Shown here in pieces: positions 30,789-40,596 of a stretch of DNA of 64,000 nucleotides (position 1 is its first letter; each line of letters begins with the position of its first letter). The position numbers were made by a program, and so were the translations under genes. Below the pieces are notes generated by a model. That model was given only the letters and a program-made list of their open reading frames with translations, had not been told where the DNA came from and made no database searches. The DNA comes from Paracoccaceae bacterium (GTDB taxonomy: Bacteria > Pseudomonadota > Alphaproteobacteria > Rhodobacterales > Rhodobacteraceae). Location of the stretch: NCBI GenBank assembly GCA_020622085.1, contig JAHRYM010000002.1, positions 519,281-583,280 of the forward strand, in the 5' to 3' direction.

Positions 30789-30910
30789 CTTCGATACAAA
30801 AATTTAACTTCTTAACCAATGAAAAAGTGATTGCCAGGGCTTGCAACCCTGTGCAACACTTTCCGGGCCAGACTCACCCTCCGGTGGTCTGGCGCTGCTT
30901 CGAGGAAATC

Positions 30911-31609
30911 ATGTCCTACGGTATCCGATTGCATGCCCGGGGCCGCCACGCCCTTTTCACCCGACCGGAATTGAAAGTTGAGCGCGTCTCCTACGACGTG
31001 ATGCCTCCCTCGGCGGCGCGGGGTATCCTGGAGGCGATCCACTGGAAGCCTGCTATCCGCTGGGTGATCGACCGCATCCATGTGCTGGAGCCGATCCGTT
31101 TCCAGTCGATCCGCCGGAACGAGGTCGGGCACAAGGCGCCGGCCGGCAAGATCAGGCAGGCGATGAACCGGGGCGATCTGGCCGACCTTCAGATCCTGGT
31201 GGACGAGGACCGCCAGCAGCGCGCATCGACCGTCCTTGTGAACCCCGCCTATGTGATCGAGGCGCATTTCGTGCTGACCTCCCGCGCGGATGCCTCCGAC
31301 AGCGAAGGCAAGCATCTCGACATCTTCAATCGTCGCGCGGCCCGCGGCCAGTGCTTTCACCAGCCCTGCCTTGGCACCCGGGAATTCGCCGCCGACTTTG
31401 GCCTGATCGAACCCGGCACCCCGCTGCCCGACCGCGCCCCCGCGGCCGAAACCGCCGATCTGGGCTTCGGCACTCCGCGCGACCTGGGCTTCATGCTCTG
31501 GGACATAGACCACGGCAAGGCGTCCCGCCCCTCGCTTCTGTTCCGCGCGACCTTGCGCGACGGCGTGATGGAGGTGCCGCAACCCGGCAGCCCGGAGATC
31601 CGGCAATGA
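30911..31609 (+). CDS. cas5c: CRISPR-associated protein Cas5 (type I-C, crRNA-processing)
   Basis: MSYGIRLHARGRHALFTRPELKVERVSYDVMPPSAARGILEAIHWKPAIRW. Confidence 0.95.
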   Translation: MSYGIRLHARGRHALFTRPELKVERVSYDVMPPSAARGILEAIHWKPAIRWVIDRIHVLEPIRFQSIRRNEVGHKAPAGKIRQAMNRGDLADLQILVDEDRQQRASTVLVNPAYVIEAHFVLTSRADASDSEGKHLDIFNRRAARGQCFHQPCLGTREFAADFGLIEPGTPLPDRAPAAETADLGFGTPRDLGFMLWDIDHGKASRPSLLFRATLRDGVMEVPQPGSPEIRQ

Positions 31610-33390
31610 GCCTTCTTTCCGCCCTGGTCGCCGCCTACGACCGCCTGCCGGACGCCCCGCCTTTCGGGTATTCGACCGAAAAGATCGGCTTCTGCGTGAT
31701 CCTGAATGCGGATGGGTCCGTGGCCGAAATCATCGATTTGCGATCAGCCGACAATCAACGCAGCCCCCGGATGATGCAGGTTCCTGCGTCACCCAAACGG
31801 TCGGGAAGTACGCCTCGCCCCAATTTCGTTTGGGACAACCTGAACTACGCGTTGGGTGCGGGAAAATCGCGAAACTCCGACGATCTGAGGTTCGACGCTT
31901 TCAAGGCGAAGCATCTGGAGTTCCTGCGGGATCTGAAATCCGAAGATGCGCAGGCCTTTTGCCGTTTCCTTGAAACTTGGAATCCCGAGTCCGTCGCAAG
32001 CCATTTCGATTTGGAGAAGCTTCCGACAGAGGGAATTATTTTCGCGTCCGCAAGCAATGCCGGCAAGACTTTTCTGCATGAAGTACCCGAAATCCGGGCG
32101 TTTTGGGCCAGTGAAGGAGACCGCTGGAAAGCCATCGAGGGCAAGAGTTCCTCTAACGCCACCTGCCTTCTGACCGGCAACCGATCGCCAATCGCCCGGA
32201 CTCATCCGCCGATCAAGGGAGTATGGGGCGCCCAAGTTGCCGGGGCGGCTCTGGTCTCCTTCAATGCAGACGCTTACGAGTCCTACGGCCACGAGCAGGG
32301 CAACAATGCTCCGATCTCCGAAGCCGCGACCTTCGCCTATACGACCGCGCTCAACCGCTTTCTGGCGGACAAGGCGCACCGGGTGCAGATCGGCGACACA
32401 TCTGCCATCTTCTGGGCAGATGCGAGCAGCGTGCAGGCACTTGCGGCCGAAAGCCTCTTCGCCGGGTTTTTCGACGAACGCCCTTCGAAAGAGGACATCA
32501 TCAATGCCGAAGTCCCCGCAACCCGCAAGATCGCCGGGGCGCTGGAAGCGATCCGCGCTGGCGTGCCTATCGCCCGGATCCTGCCCGACCTCGGCCCGGT
32601 CCGGTTCCATGTCCTTGGCTTGGCACCCAATGCCGCCCGCCTTTCGGTGCGGTTCTATTGGGAAAGCAGCTTCGGCCAGCTGGTGCAGAACTATCAGCGC
32701 TATCTGGACGACATGCGGCTTGAGCCGCCGCCGCGCGATGGCTGGCCACCGCTCTGGCGTTATCTGGTCGAGCTGGCCGTGCAGGGCAAGCGCGAGAATG
32801 TGCCCCCCCTTGTTGCCGGAGAATGGATGCGCGCCATCCTGACCGGCGCGCGCTATCCGATGACGTTTTTCTCGACGACCCTGATGCGCATCCGCTCGGA
32901 CGGCGAGGTCAACGCCTACCGCGCTGCCATGCTCAAATCCGTCCTGACCCGCAACTTTTCCATGGAGGCCCCTGTGGCGCTCGATCCCGCCAACCTGAAC
33001 AAAGGCTACATCCTCGGTCGGCTCTTTGCCGTCTACGAAGAGGTTCAGCGCTCCGCCCTTGGTGGCAATGTGAACGCGACGATCAAGGACAAGTTCTATG
33101 GCTCGGCCTCGGCTACGCCGCAGAAGGTGTTCCGAACTCTGGATGCGGGGTCGCAGAACCACTTTTCCAAGCTGCGCAAGTTCAGCCCCGGGCGGGCTGT
33201 AAATCTGGAAAAGCTGCTGACCTCGATCACCGATCTGATGGAGCCCGGCAACGATCCGATCCCGGCCTCGCTGTCGGCTGCGGAACAGGCCTTGTTCGGC
33301 ATAGGCTATTACCACCAGCGCAGCGATTTCTTCCGCAAGCGCGACGAAGCCAACCCGGCCGAGGCTCCGCTGACCGAAGCCATCGAATGA
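31606..33390 (+). CDS. cas8c: CRISPR-associated protein Cas8c/Csd1
   Basis: MSLLSALVAAYDRLPDAPPFGYSTEKIGFCVILNADGSV; LTGNRSPIARTHPPIKGVWGAQ; ATGA overlap with cas5c. Confidence 0.95.
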   Translation: MSLLSALVAAYDRLPDAPPFGYSTEKIGFCVILNADGSVAEIIDLRSADNQRSPRMMQVPASPKRSGSTPRPNFVWDNLNYALGAGKSRNSDDLRFDAFKAKHLEFLRDLKSEDAQAFCRFLETWNPESVASHFDLEKLPTEGIIFASASNAGKTFLHEVPEIRAFWASEGDRWKAIEGKSSSNATCLLTGNRSPIARTHPPIKGVWGAQVAGAALVSFNADAYESYGHEQGNNAPISEAATFAYTTALNRFLADKAHRVQIGDTSAIFWADASSVQALAAESLFAGFFDERPSKEDIINAEVPATRKIAGALEAIRAGVPIARILPDLGPVRFHVLGLAPNAARLSVRFYWESSFGQLVQNYQRYLDDMRLEPPPRDGWPPLWRYLVELAVQGKRENVPPLVAGEWMRAILTGARYPMTFFSTTLMRIRSDGEVNAYRAAMLKSVLTRNFSMEAPVALDPANLNKGYILGRLFAVYEEVQRSALGGNVNATIKDKFYGSASATPQKVFRTLDAGSQNHFSKLRKFSPGRAVNLEKLLTSITDLMEPGNDPIPASLSAAEQALFGIGYYHQRSDFFRKRDEANPAEAPLTEAIE

Positions 33391-33433
33391 CCGGCGCTTT
33401 CTTCCGACCCATCGCTTCCCGAGGACAAACCCG

Positions 33434-34387
33434 ATGACCCCTATTTCCCCTCGCCACGATTTCGCGCTGATCTTCGACGTGACCAACGGCAATCCCAATG
33501 GCGATCCCGATGCGGGCAACCTGCCGCGGCTGGATCCCGAGACCAATCACGGGCTGGTTTCCGATGTCAGCCTGAAGCGCAAGATCCGCAACTATGTCGA
33601 ACTCGCCCGGACCGGAGAGGCGGGGCATCACATCTATGTCCAGGAAGGCGCCATCCTGAACGAGAAGCACCGGCAAGCCTATGTCGCGCTGCGCCCCGAT
33701 GATGCGAAGGCCGGCAAGGATGCCAAGCTGAACCCCAAGGATGACGCCGAAGCGGCAAAGCTTCGCGATTGGATGTGCGCGAATTTCTTCGATGTCCGCG
33801 CTTTCGGCGCCGTCATGTCGACGGGCATCAACTGCGGTCAGGTCAAGGGCCCGGTGCAGATGACCTTCGCCAGCTCGGTCGAACCGATCCTGCCGGTCGA
33901 GATCACTGTCACCCGCATGGCCGCCACCAACGAGGCCGAGAAGAAGAAAGCCGCCGAAGGCTCGGACGGCGACCAGCGTTCCGACAACCGCACCATGGGC
34001 CGCAAGCATATCGTGCCCTACGGCCTTTACGTCGCGCATGGCTTCATCTCGGCCAAGTTCGCCGAAAGGTCCGGCTTTTCCGAGGATGACCTTGCGCTGC
34101 TGTTCGAAGCCCTGACATCCATGTTCGAACACGACCGTTCCGCTGCGCGAGGCGAGATGACGACCCGGCGACTGATCGTCTTCCGGCATGAGAACGCCCT
34201 GGGCAACGCCCCCGCCCACAAGCTGTTCGACCGGATCCGGATCGGGCGGAACGTCGATGGCGAGTTCCGTCCGCTGGACGACAAGGGGCTTGGCAACATG
34301 GCCCCGGCGCGGCGGTTCGCCGATTATCGGATCGAGGTCGACCGGGACGACCTGCCGCAGGGCGTCGAAATCCTGGACCTCGTCTGA
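33434..34387 (+). CDS. cas7c: CRISPR-associated protein Cas7 (Csd2, type I-C)
   Basis: RHDFALIFDVTNGNPNGDPDAGNLPRLDPETNHGLVSDVSLKRKIRNYV. Confidence 0.95.
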   Translation: MTPISPRHDFALIFDVTNGNPNGDPDAGNLPRLDPETNHGLVSDVSLKRKIRNYVELARTGEAGHHIYVQEGAILNEKHRQAYVALRPDDAKAGKDAKLNPKDDAEAAKLRDWMCANFFDVRAFGAVMSTGINCGQVKGPVQMTFASSVEPILPVEITVTRMAATNEAEKKKAAEGSDGDQRSDNRTMGRKHIVPYGLYVAHGFISAKFAERSGFSEDDLALLFEALTSMFEHDRSAARGEMTTRRLIVFRHENALGNAPAHKLFDRIRIGRNVDGEFRPLDDKGLGNMAPARRFADYRIEVDRDDLPQGVEILDLV

Positions 34388-34390
34388 GCG

Positions 34391-35014
34391 ATGCCCGCCG
34401 AGATGGAGCCCATCCCCCTCTCGGCGGTGCAGCATGCGGTCTACTGCCTGCGCCAGGCGGCGCTGATCCACCTCGAACGGCTCTGGGCGGAAAACCGTTT
34501 CACGGCGGAAGGCACGGTCCTGCATGCCGTGGCCGACAAGGGCGGCTCACGCAAGGCGCGCGGGGTGCGGCGGGTTCTTTCGCTGCACCTCGGCTCGCAG
34601 CGGCTGAACCTGGTGGGCGTGGCCGACCTGGTGGAGTTCGCCCCGGACGGCCGCGCCTTTCCGGTGGAATACAAGCGCGGCAAGCCCAAGCTCCACCGCG
34701 CCGACGAGGCACAGCTTTGCGCCCAGGCTCTGTGCCTTGAGGAAATGACCGGGCGACCGGTTCCCGAAGGCGCGCTGTATTATGCCCAGACGAAGCGCCG
34801 GGTGACCGTTCCCTTCGATGAGGGTCTCCGTGCCCTGACCGAGGCCGCCGTGGTCGAGCTCGCCCGGGTGTTCTCCAGCCAGGAAACACCGTCGCCTACC
34901 GCCCAGAAATCACGCTGCCGGGCCTGTTCCCTGGTCGATCTTTGCCGCCCGGATGCCTGTGCCCGCCCCGCCCGCGCTTGGTGCGACCGAATGATCGTGA
35001 AGGCCCTGGAATGA
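34391..35014 (+). CDS. cas4: CRISPR-associated exonuclease Cas4
   Basis: IPLSAVQHAVYCLRQAALIHLERLW...FPVEYKRGKPK...CRACSLVDLCRP. Confidence 0.93.
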   Translation: MPAEMEPIPLSAVQHAVYCLRQAALIHLERLWAENRFTAEGTVLHAVADKGGSRKARGVRRVLSLHLGSQRLNLVGVADLVEFAPDGRAFPVEYKRGKPKLHRADEAQLCAQALCLEEMTGRPVPEGALYYAQTKRRVTVPFDEGLRALTEAAVVELARVFSSQETPSPTAQKSRCRACSLVDLCRPDACARPARAWCDRMIVKALE

Positions 35015-36042
35015 AGAAACTTCTCAATACCGTCTATGTGACCACCGAGGGCGCGGCATTACGAAAGGATGGCGAAAACCTCGTCGCCGAGGTCGAAGGG
35101 GTCGAAAAGGCCCGGGTGCCCCTCCACATGCTTGGCGCCGTCGTGGTCTTCGGGCCGATCCTGCTCACCCCATCCCTGATTGGCACCTGCGCCGAACGGC
35201 GCATCACGATTTCGCTTCTTGACCGCGCCGGGCGGTTCCAGGCCCGCGTCGAAGGTCCGGCGCAGGGCAACGTCCTGCTGCGCCGGGCGCAGTACGCCCA
35301 GGCCGAGGCGGGAACCGACATCGTGCGGTCCTTCGTCCTGGCCAAGATCGCGAACCAGCGCGCCGTCCTGCGCCGGGCGATCCGGGACCATGGCGAGGCA
35401 GATCCTGCCGCTGACGAGGCGCTGGAGCGAGCTTCGGACCGGATGGCCGCGATCCTGCGACGTGTCCAGATGGCCGATGAAACGACCGACCAGTTGCGCG
35501 GATCCGAAGGCGAGGCCGCCAACCTCTATTTCGCCGTCTTCGATCATCTGGTCCGCACCCCGGAACCCGAACTCCGCTGGACATCGCGTTCCCGGCGCCC
35601 GCCGCTCGATCCAATGAATGCGCTGTTGTCATTCCTTTATACTCTTCTGACCCATGACTGCCGCTCCGCCTGCGAATCCGTGGGGCTCGACCCGGCCGTC
35701 GGCTTTCTTCACCGCGACCGGCCCGGGCGCCCATCCCTGGCGCTCGACCTGATGGAGGAATTTCGCGCCCCGCTGGCCGACCGGCTTGCCCTGTCACTGG
35801 TCAATCGCAGGCAGCTTCGGGCGCACGATTTCCAGCGCATGGACAGCGGCGCGGTGCTTCTGACTGACGAAGGCCGCAAGACCGTCCTTACCGCCTGGCA
35901 AGAGCGCAAGCGCGAGGAGCGCCAGCATGGCTTCCTTGACGAGAAGGCGCCGCTTGGCCTCGTGCCCCATCTTCAGGCACAGCTCCTCGCCCGCCATCTG
36001 CGTGGCGACCTCGACGCCTACCCGCCGTGGTTCTGGAGCTAG
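35011..36042 (+). CDS. cas1: CRISPR-associated endonuclease Cas1 (type I-C)
   Basis: MKKLLNTVYVTTEGAALRKDGENLVAEVEG...DPMNALLSFLYTLLTHDCRSACESVGLDPAVGFLH. Confidence 0.95.
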   Translation: MKKLLNTVYVTTEGAALRKDGENLVAEVEGVEKARVPLHMLGAVVVFGPILLTPSLIGTCAERRITISLLDRAGRFQARVEGPAQGNVLLRRAQYAQAEAGTDIVRSFVLAKIANQRAVLRRAIRDHGEADPAADEALERASDRMAAILRRVQMADETTDQLRGSEGEAANLYFAVFDHLVRTPEPELRWTSRSRRPPLDPMNALLSFLYTLLTHDCRSACESVGLDPAVGFLHRDRPGRPSLALDLMEEFRAPLADRLALSLVNRRQLRAHDFQRMDSGAVLLTDEGRKTVLTAWQERKREERQHGFLDEKAPLGLVPHLQAQLLARHLRGDLDAYPPWFWS

Positions 36043-36048
36043 ACGGAA

Positions 36049-36339
36049 ATGCTGGTTCTGGTGACCTATGACGTGAATACGCTGGAGGCCGGTGGCAAGA
36101 AACGCTTGCGCAGGGTTGCCAAAGCCTGTGAAGATTTCGGTCAACGGGTGCAGTTCTCGGTCTTCGAGATCGAGGTCGATCCGGCCCAGTGGGCAAAGCT
36201 GAAAGCGCGCTTGGAAGGCACAATTGATCCAGCCCATGACAGTCTGCGCTATTATTACCTTGGTTCGAACTGGGAACGCCGGATCGAACATGTGGGCGCC
36301 AAACCAGCCACCGACCTGAATGGCCCCCTGATCATTTGA
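36049..36339 (+). CDS. cas2: CRISPR-associated endoribonuclease Cas2
   Basis: [48 protein letters not shown]. Confidence 0.95.
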   Translation: MLVLVTYDVNTLEAGGKKRLRRVAKACEDFGQRVQFSVFEIEVDPAQWAKLKARLEGTIDPAHDSLRYYYLGSNWERRIEHVGAKPATDLNGPLII

Positions 36340-36526
36340 TTGCCGCCGTGCGAACCCCTAGCGTGCCTGAGAGCCCCGGCAGGTTCGCAGTCGATCCAGC
36401 TCTTTGAAACCGTTCAACAAATTGTCAGCTTTCCGCACTCAATGTGAGGAATGGACGACCAATCTCGCCATCTTCGCTATTTAAGACGGATTTTCCGTTT
36501 CCACACAAACGGCTAGACTACCCTAG
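36340..36526 (+). promoter_or_regulatory. CRISPR leader
   Basis: Less GC-rich segment between cas2 and the first repeat; contains inverted repeat GCGAACC (36350-36356)/GGTTCGC (36382-36388). Confidence 0.75.
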
Positions 36527-39500
36527 GTCGCCCCCACCCGGGGGCGCGGATCGAAACCTGACACGTCGGCGTAGCGGAACATCCGGTCGCCGGTCGCCCC
36601 CACCCGGGGGCGCGGATCGAAACGCGCGGACGGCCCGGCAGGGTCACATCCAGCCATTGTCGCCCCCACCCGGGGGCGCGGATCGAAACCTGCCGTATTC
36701 GGCGTTCGCCAGATTTCAGGGCATGTCGCCCCCACCCGGGGGCGCGGATCGAAACCATATCCAGCCCGGTGTCGAAGTCGCGTGCAAGCAGTCGCCCCCA
36801 CCCGGGGGCGCGGATCGAAACGGAGCAAGGTCGCGGTGCTGTCGGTGCCCGAATGTCGCCCCCACCCGGGGGCGCGGATCGAAACTTTGGCTGATCCGTG
36901 AGTGGGCTGACCGCTATGGTCGCCCCCACCCGGGGGCGCGGATCGAAACGCTTGATCTGGCGCGGTCGCTGGCGGGCGATGCGGTCGCCCCCACCCGGGG
37001 GCGCGGATCGAAACTGTCACTCCTTGCACCAAGGGATAAATTTACGCGTCGCCCCCACCCGGGGGCGCGGATCGAAACTGCTATTTCCAGCGGGCCGGGT
37101 ATGAAGGCTTTGGTCGCCCCCACCCGGGGGCGCGGATCGAAACACGCCATATCCTGCGATTGTGGCTTGACAGTCCCGGTCGCCCCCACCCGGGGGCGCG
37201 GATCGAAACGCGAAGCTGCGTGAGCAATATAAAGGCTGGTCGGTCGCCCCCACCCGGGGGCGCGGATCGAAACCGGCGGCTGACCCACATGATGCGGCTC
37301 AATCAAGAGTCGCCCCCACCCGGGGGCGCGGATCGAAACAAGCAGGGCGTCACAAAGGCGCGCGCCGGGCAATGTCGCCCCCACCCGGGGGCGCGGATCG
37401 AAACTGGGATTTGACTCGGCGGCAATGGGACGTGATTGGGTCGCCCCCACCCGGGGGCGCGGATCGAAACCGGTTCTGGCTGGTTTGGCTGCGGCCATCG
37501 CGGGTCGCCCCCACCCGGGGGCGCGGATCGAAACTGGGCCGCTGGCATGCGCTGCGCGCCGCCGGGGGGTCGCCCCCACCCGGGGGCGCGGATCGAAACC
37601 TGGCTGTAGTCGCGCAGGAACACCCGCCCCGGTCGCCCCCACCCGGGGGCGCGGATCGAAACGTGACCAACATTCGCACCCGCTTGGGGCGATCTGGTCG
37701 CCCCCACCCGGGGGCGCGGATCGAAACATTGTAACTACGAATAGTGACAGGCATGGTGCGGTCGCCCCCACCCGGGGGCGCGGATCGAAACGTCCGGTCG
37801 ATGGTCATGTTACCGAACTCGCCTGGTCGCCCCCACCCGGGGGCGCGGATCGAAACGACAGCGATGCCCGCATGGCGACCGCTGGCCAGGTCGCCCCCAC
37901 CCGGGGGCGCGGATCGAAACATGCGGTGGGCGGTGTGACGCGGGCACTTTCGTCGTCGCCCCCACCCGGGGGCGCGGATCGAAACGACTGGATCAGCCCC
38001 TTGTCGCCATGCACCTGGCGGTCGCCCCCACCCGGGGGCGCGGATCGAAACAGTTATTTCCAGCGGGCCGGGTATGAAGGCTTTGGTCGCCCCCACCCGG
38101 GGGCGCGGATCGAAACTGGCGCGGGAGAGCACTGTGTTTGGCTATTCAGAGGTCGCCCCCACCCGGGGGCGCGGATCGAAACTGCGACTGGCCGGGTGGT
38201 CCCTATCCGCAAGGGCGGTCGCCCCCACCCGGGGGCGCGGATCGAAACTGTCGGTTGACCGAAGTCGGCTGCACCCTGTCCTGTCGCCCCCACCCGGGGG
38301 CGCGGATCGAAACAGGTGGCCGATGGGTCGGCGGAAATCAATTGTGGGGATAGTCGCCCCCACCCGGGGGCGCGGATCGAAACAGGTGTTTCTGCGGACG
38401 TTTCTTCGGGATTTGGAAGTCGCCCCCACCCGGGGGCGCGGATCGAAACGGCGTAAAGCCCGGTCCAAGGCGCTCGCGCAACGGTCGCCCCCACCCGGGG
38501 GCGCGGATCGAAACCTGACCAGTGATCTGAAACTTTACCGCTGGACCGGTCGCCCCCACCCGGGGGCGCGGATCGAAACAGCCTGAAGGCCCAATAATGA
38601 TCGTTTTCTATGACGTCGCCCCCACCCGGGGGCGCGGATCGAAACATCTTCGCGGCCCGGATGCTTAAGGACATGGCGCCGTCGCCCCCACCCGGGGGCG
38701 CGGATCGAAACTGGGATTTGACGCGGCGGCAATGGGACGTGATTGGGTCGCCCCCACCCGGGGGCGCGGATCGAAACTCCCTAGACGGGTTCGGTGCGCT
38801 GGCGCGCATAACGTCGCCCCCACCCGGGGGCGCGGATCGAAACATATTTTTCATCGGCCAACCTCAGATAGATGTGGGGTCGCCCCCACCCGGGGGCGCG
38901 GATCGAAACGCGCTCCATGCGCGCCCTCATGCGCGGACGCCCGGTCGCCCCCACCCGGGGGCGCGGATCGAAACGGGTGCTAGGCAACCGCCAATGAGGG
39001 CGGGGGGAAGTCGCCCCCACCCGGGGGCGCGGATCGAAACGCGTATCTTATGAAATACGCTCTCAAAGAGGCGTGTCGCCCCCACCCGGGGGCGCGGATC
39101 GAAACCGATAACCCGCCGACGGCAGGTCGAACGCCCGAAGGTCGCCCCCACCCGGGGGCGCGGATCGAAACCGGTCGATGGTTTTCGGGATGGTGAAACG
39201 CAAGAGTCGCCCCCACCCGGGGGCGCGGATCGAAACGGCAAGAAAAAGGCCAAGGCACCTGGCGTTGATTGTCGCCCCCACCCGGGGGCGCGGATCGAAA
39301 CTCGGCTCCCGGCTACCTTTAAGGCGGCGGCGGATAGTCGCCCCCACCCGGGGGCGCGGATCGAAACCACGGCAACCGGGCCGATTATTGGCTGGGGAAA
39401 AGTCGCCCCCACCCGGGGGCGCGGATCGAAACCGCAGCACGGAACGTATTGGAAGGCGCTGACGAAGGTCGCCCCCACCCGGGGGCGCGGATCGAAACTG

Positions 39501-39832
39501 ACCCGCCTTTCCATCGGGCACGACATACGATTTCACCGGGTCGCCCCCACCCGGGGGCGCGGATCGAAACTGACCCTTCGCGCCTCGACCCGCGACATGC
39601 AGCGGTCGCCCCCACCCGGGGGCGCGGATCGAAACCAGCAGGCCGGTGTCATTGGTGATGCCGGGCCGGGTCGCCCCCACCCGGGGGCGCGGATCGAAAC
39701 TGGACGACCTCAACCTTGTCCGGATCAAGAAAATCGTCGCCCCCACCCGGGGGCGCGGATCGAAACACAAGCGCCTTGACCACGAGCGTGGCGAAGTAGT
39801 CGTCGCCCCCACCCGGGGGCGCGGATCGAAAC
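36527..39832 (+). CRISPR. type I-C CRISPR array, 51 intact 31-nt repeats GTCGCCCCCACCCGGGGGCGCGGATCGAAAC, spacers mostly 32-35 nt
   Basis: Manual count of repeat starts from 36527 to 39802; period about 64-66 nt. Confidence 0.98.
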
Positions 39833-39866
39833 GGCGCCTACCATGTTGTTGACTATGGGGCGCGTG

Positions 39867-39895
39867 GTCGCTCCCACCCGTGCCCGGGGGACTGG
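39867..39895 (+). repeat. degenerate terminal CRISPR repeat
   Basis: GTCGCTCCCACCCGtgcccGGGGGactgg after a 34-nt spacer (39833-39866); marks the leader-distal end. Confidence 0.7.
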
Positions 39896-40271
39896 AGGTG
39901 GAGTTCTGGGGGCGGCCGATGCGGGTCTTCCCCAAGCACGGACAGATCCGGCCGCTGACCCTGATCGGGCGGGCGCTGGCACGGGAACGCATCGGTCTGT
40001 GGCTGATGGCACGGGCGATCGCCCGCGGAGGCCTGCGCATCGTTGGCGCACTGGGCGGACGCTGGCCGACCTGGCTGGGGTTCCGGCTTTGGCTCCTCTT
40101 GCGGCGGCTGGCACGGTCGATCTTCGACTACCCGGAAGACCCGCGCGAAGGCCCACACGGGCGGCTGATGTCAGGCTGCACGGCGATCCTGCGCTTTGAC
40201 TACAACGGCACCGAACGGGTTTTCCGCCTTGACCAGGTGCGCCGCCATCCCAACGACAACATCCATCTTCT

Positions 40272-40596
40272 CGGGCGCCTGCTGCCCGATCGACCTGCGC
40301 TTCCCCGGGCAGTGGTTCCAGACGGAAACCGGCTTGCACCATAACTGGATGCGGGACTACGATCCGACAACCGGGCGGTATCTGGAGGCCGACCCGCTGG
40401 GGCTGGTGGATGGGGCGAGCGTCTGTGGCTACGCAAGGCAGAACCCGGGGCGGTGGACGGATCCGAGGGGATTGGCAGATACGATGCTGCCCAAAAGAGC
40501 ACCTCGGCCGCCTGCCGAACATCTATATTGCGCCAGTAGTGAAGATGACTGCCACGATACCTGGGAAGCTGACAAAGCGGCATGCTACACTAGGCC
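40272..40596 (+). pseudogene. RHS repeat-associated core domain remnant with short variable tip, truncated by an IS
   Basis: DLRFPGQWFQTETGLHHNWMRDYDPTTGRYLEADPLGLVDGASVCGYARQNPGRWTDPRGLA; stop codon supplied by the IS end. Confidence 0.75.

Noticed and set aside
36527-39866. Self-targeting spacers
   Set aside because: None was recognised by eye in the window; a systematic spacer-versus-genome search is needed before claiming presence or absence.
36444-40040. Many long ORFs across the CRISPR array on both strands (SPPPGGADRN / FDPRPRVGAT / FRSAPPGGGD repeat proteins)
   Set aside because: They are translations of the 31-nt CRISPR repeat; repeat-spacer units near 66 nt keep frames open. Not genes.
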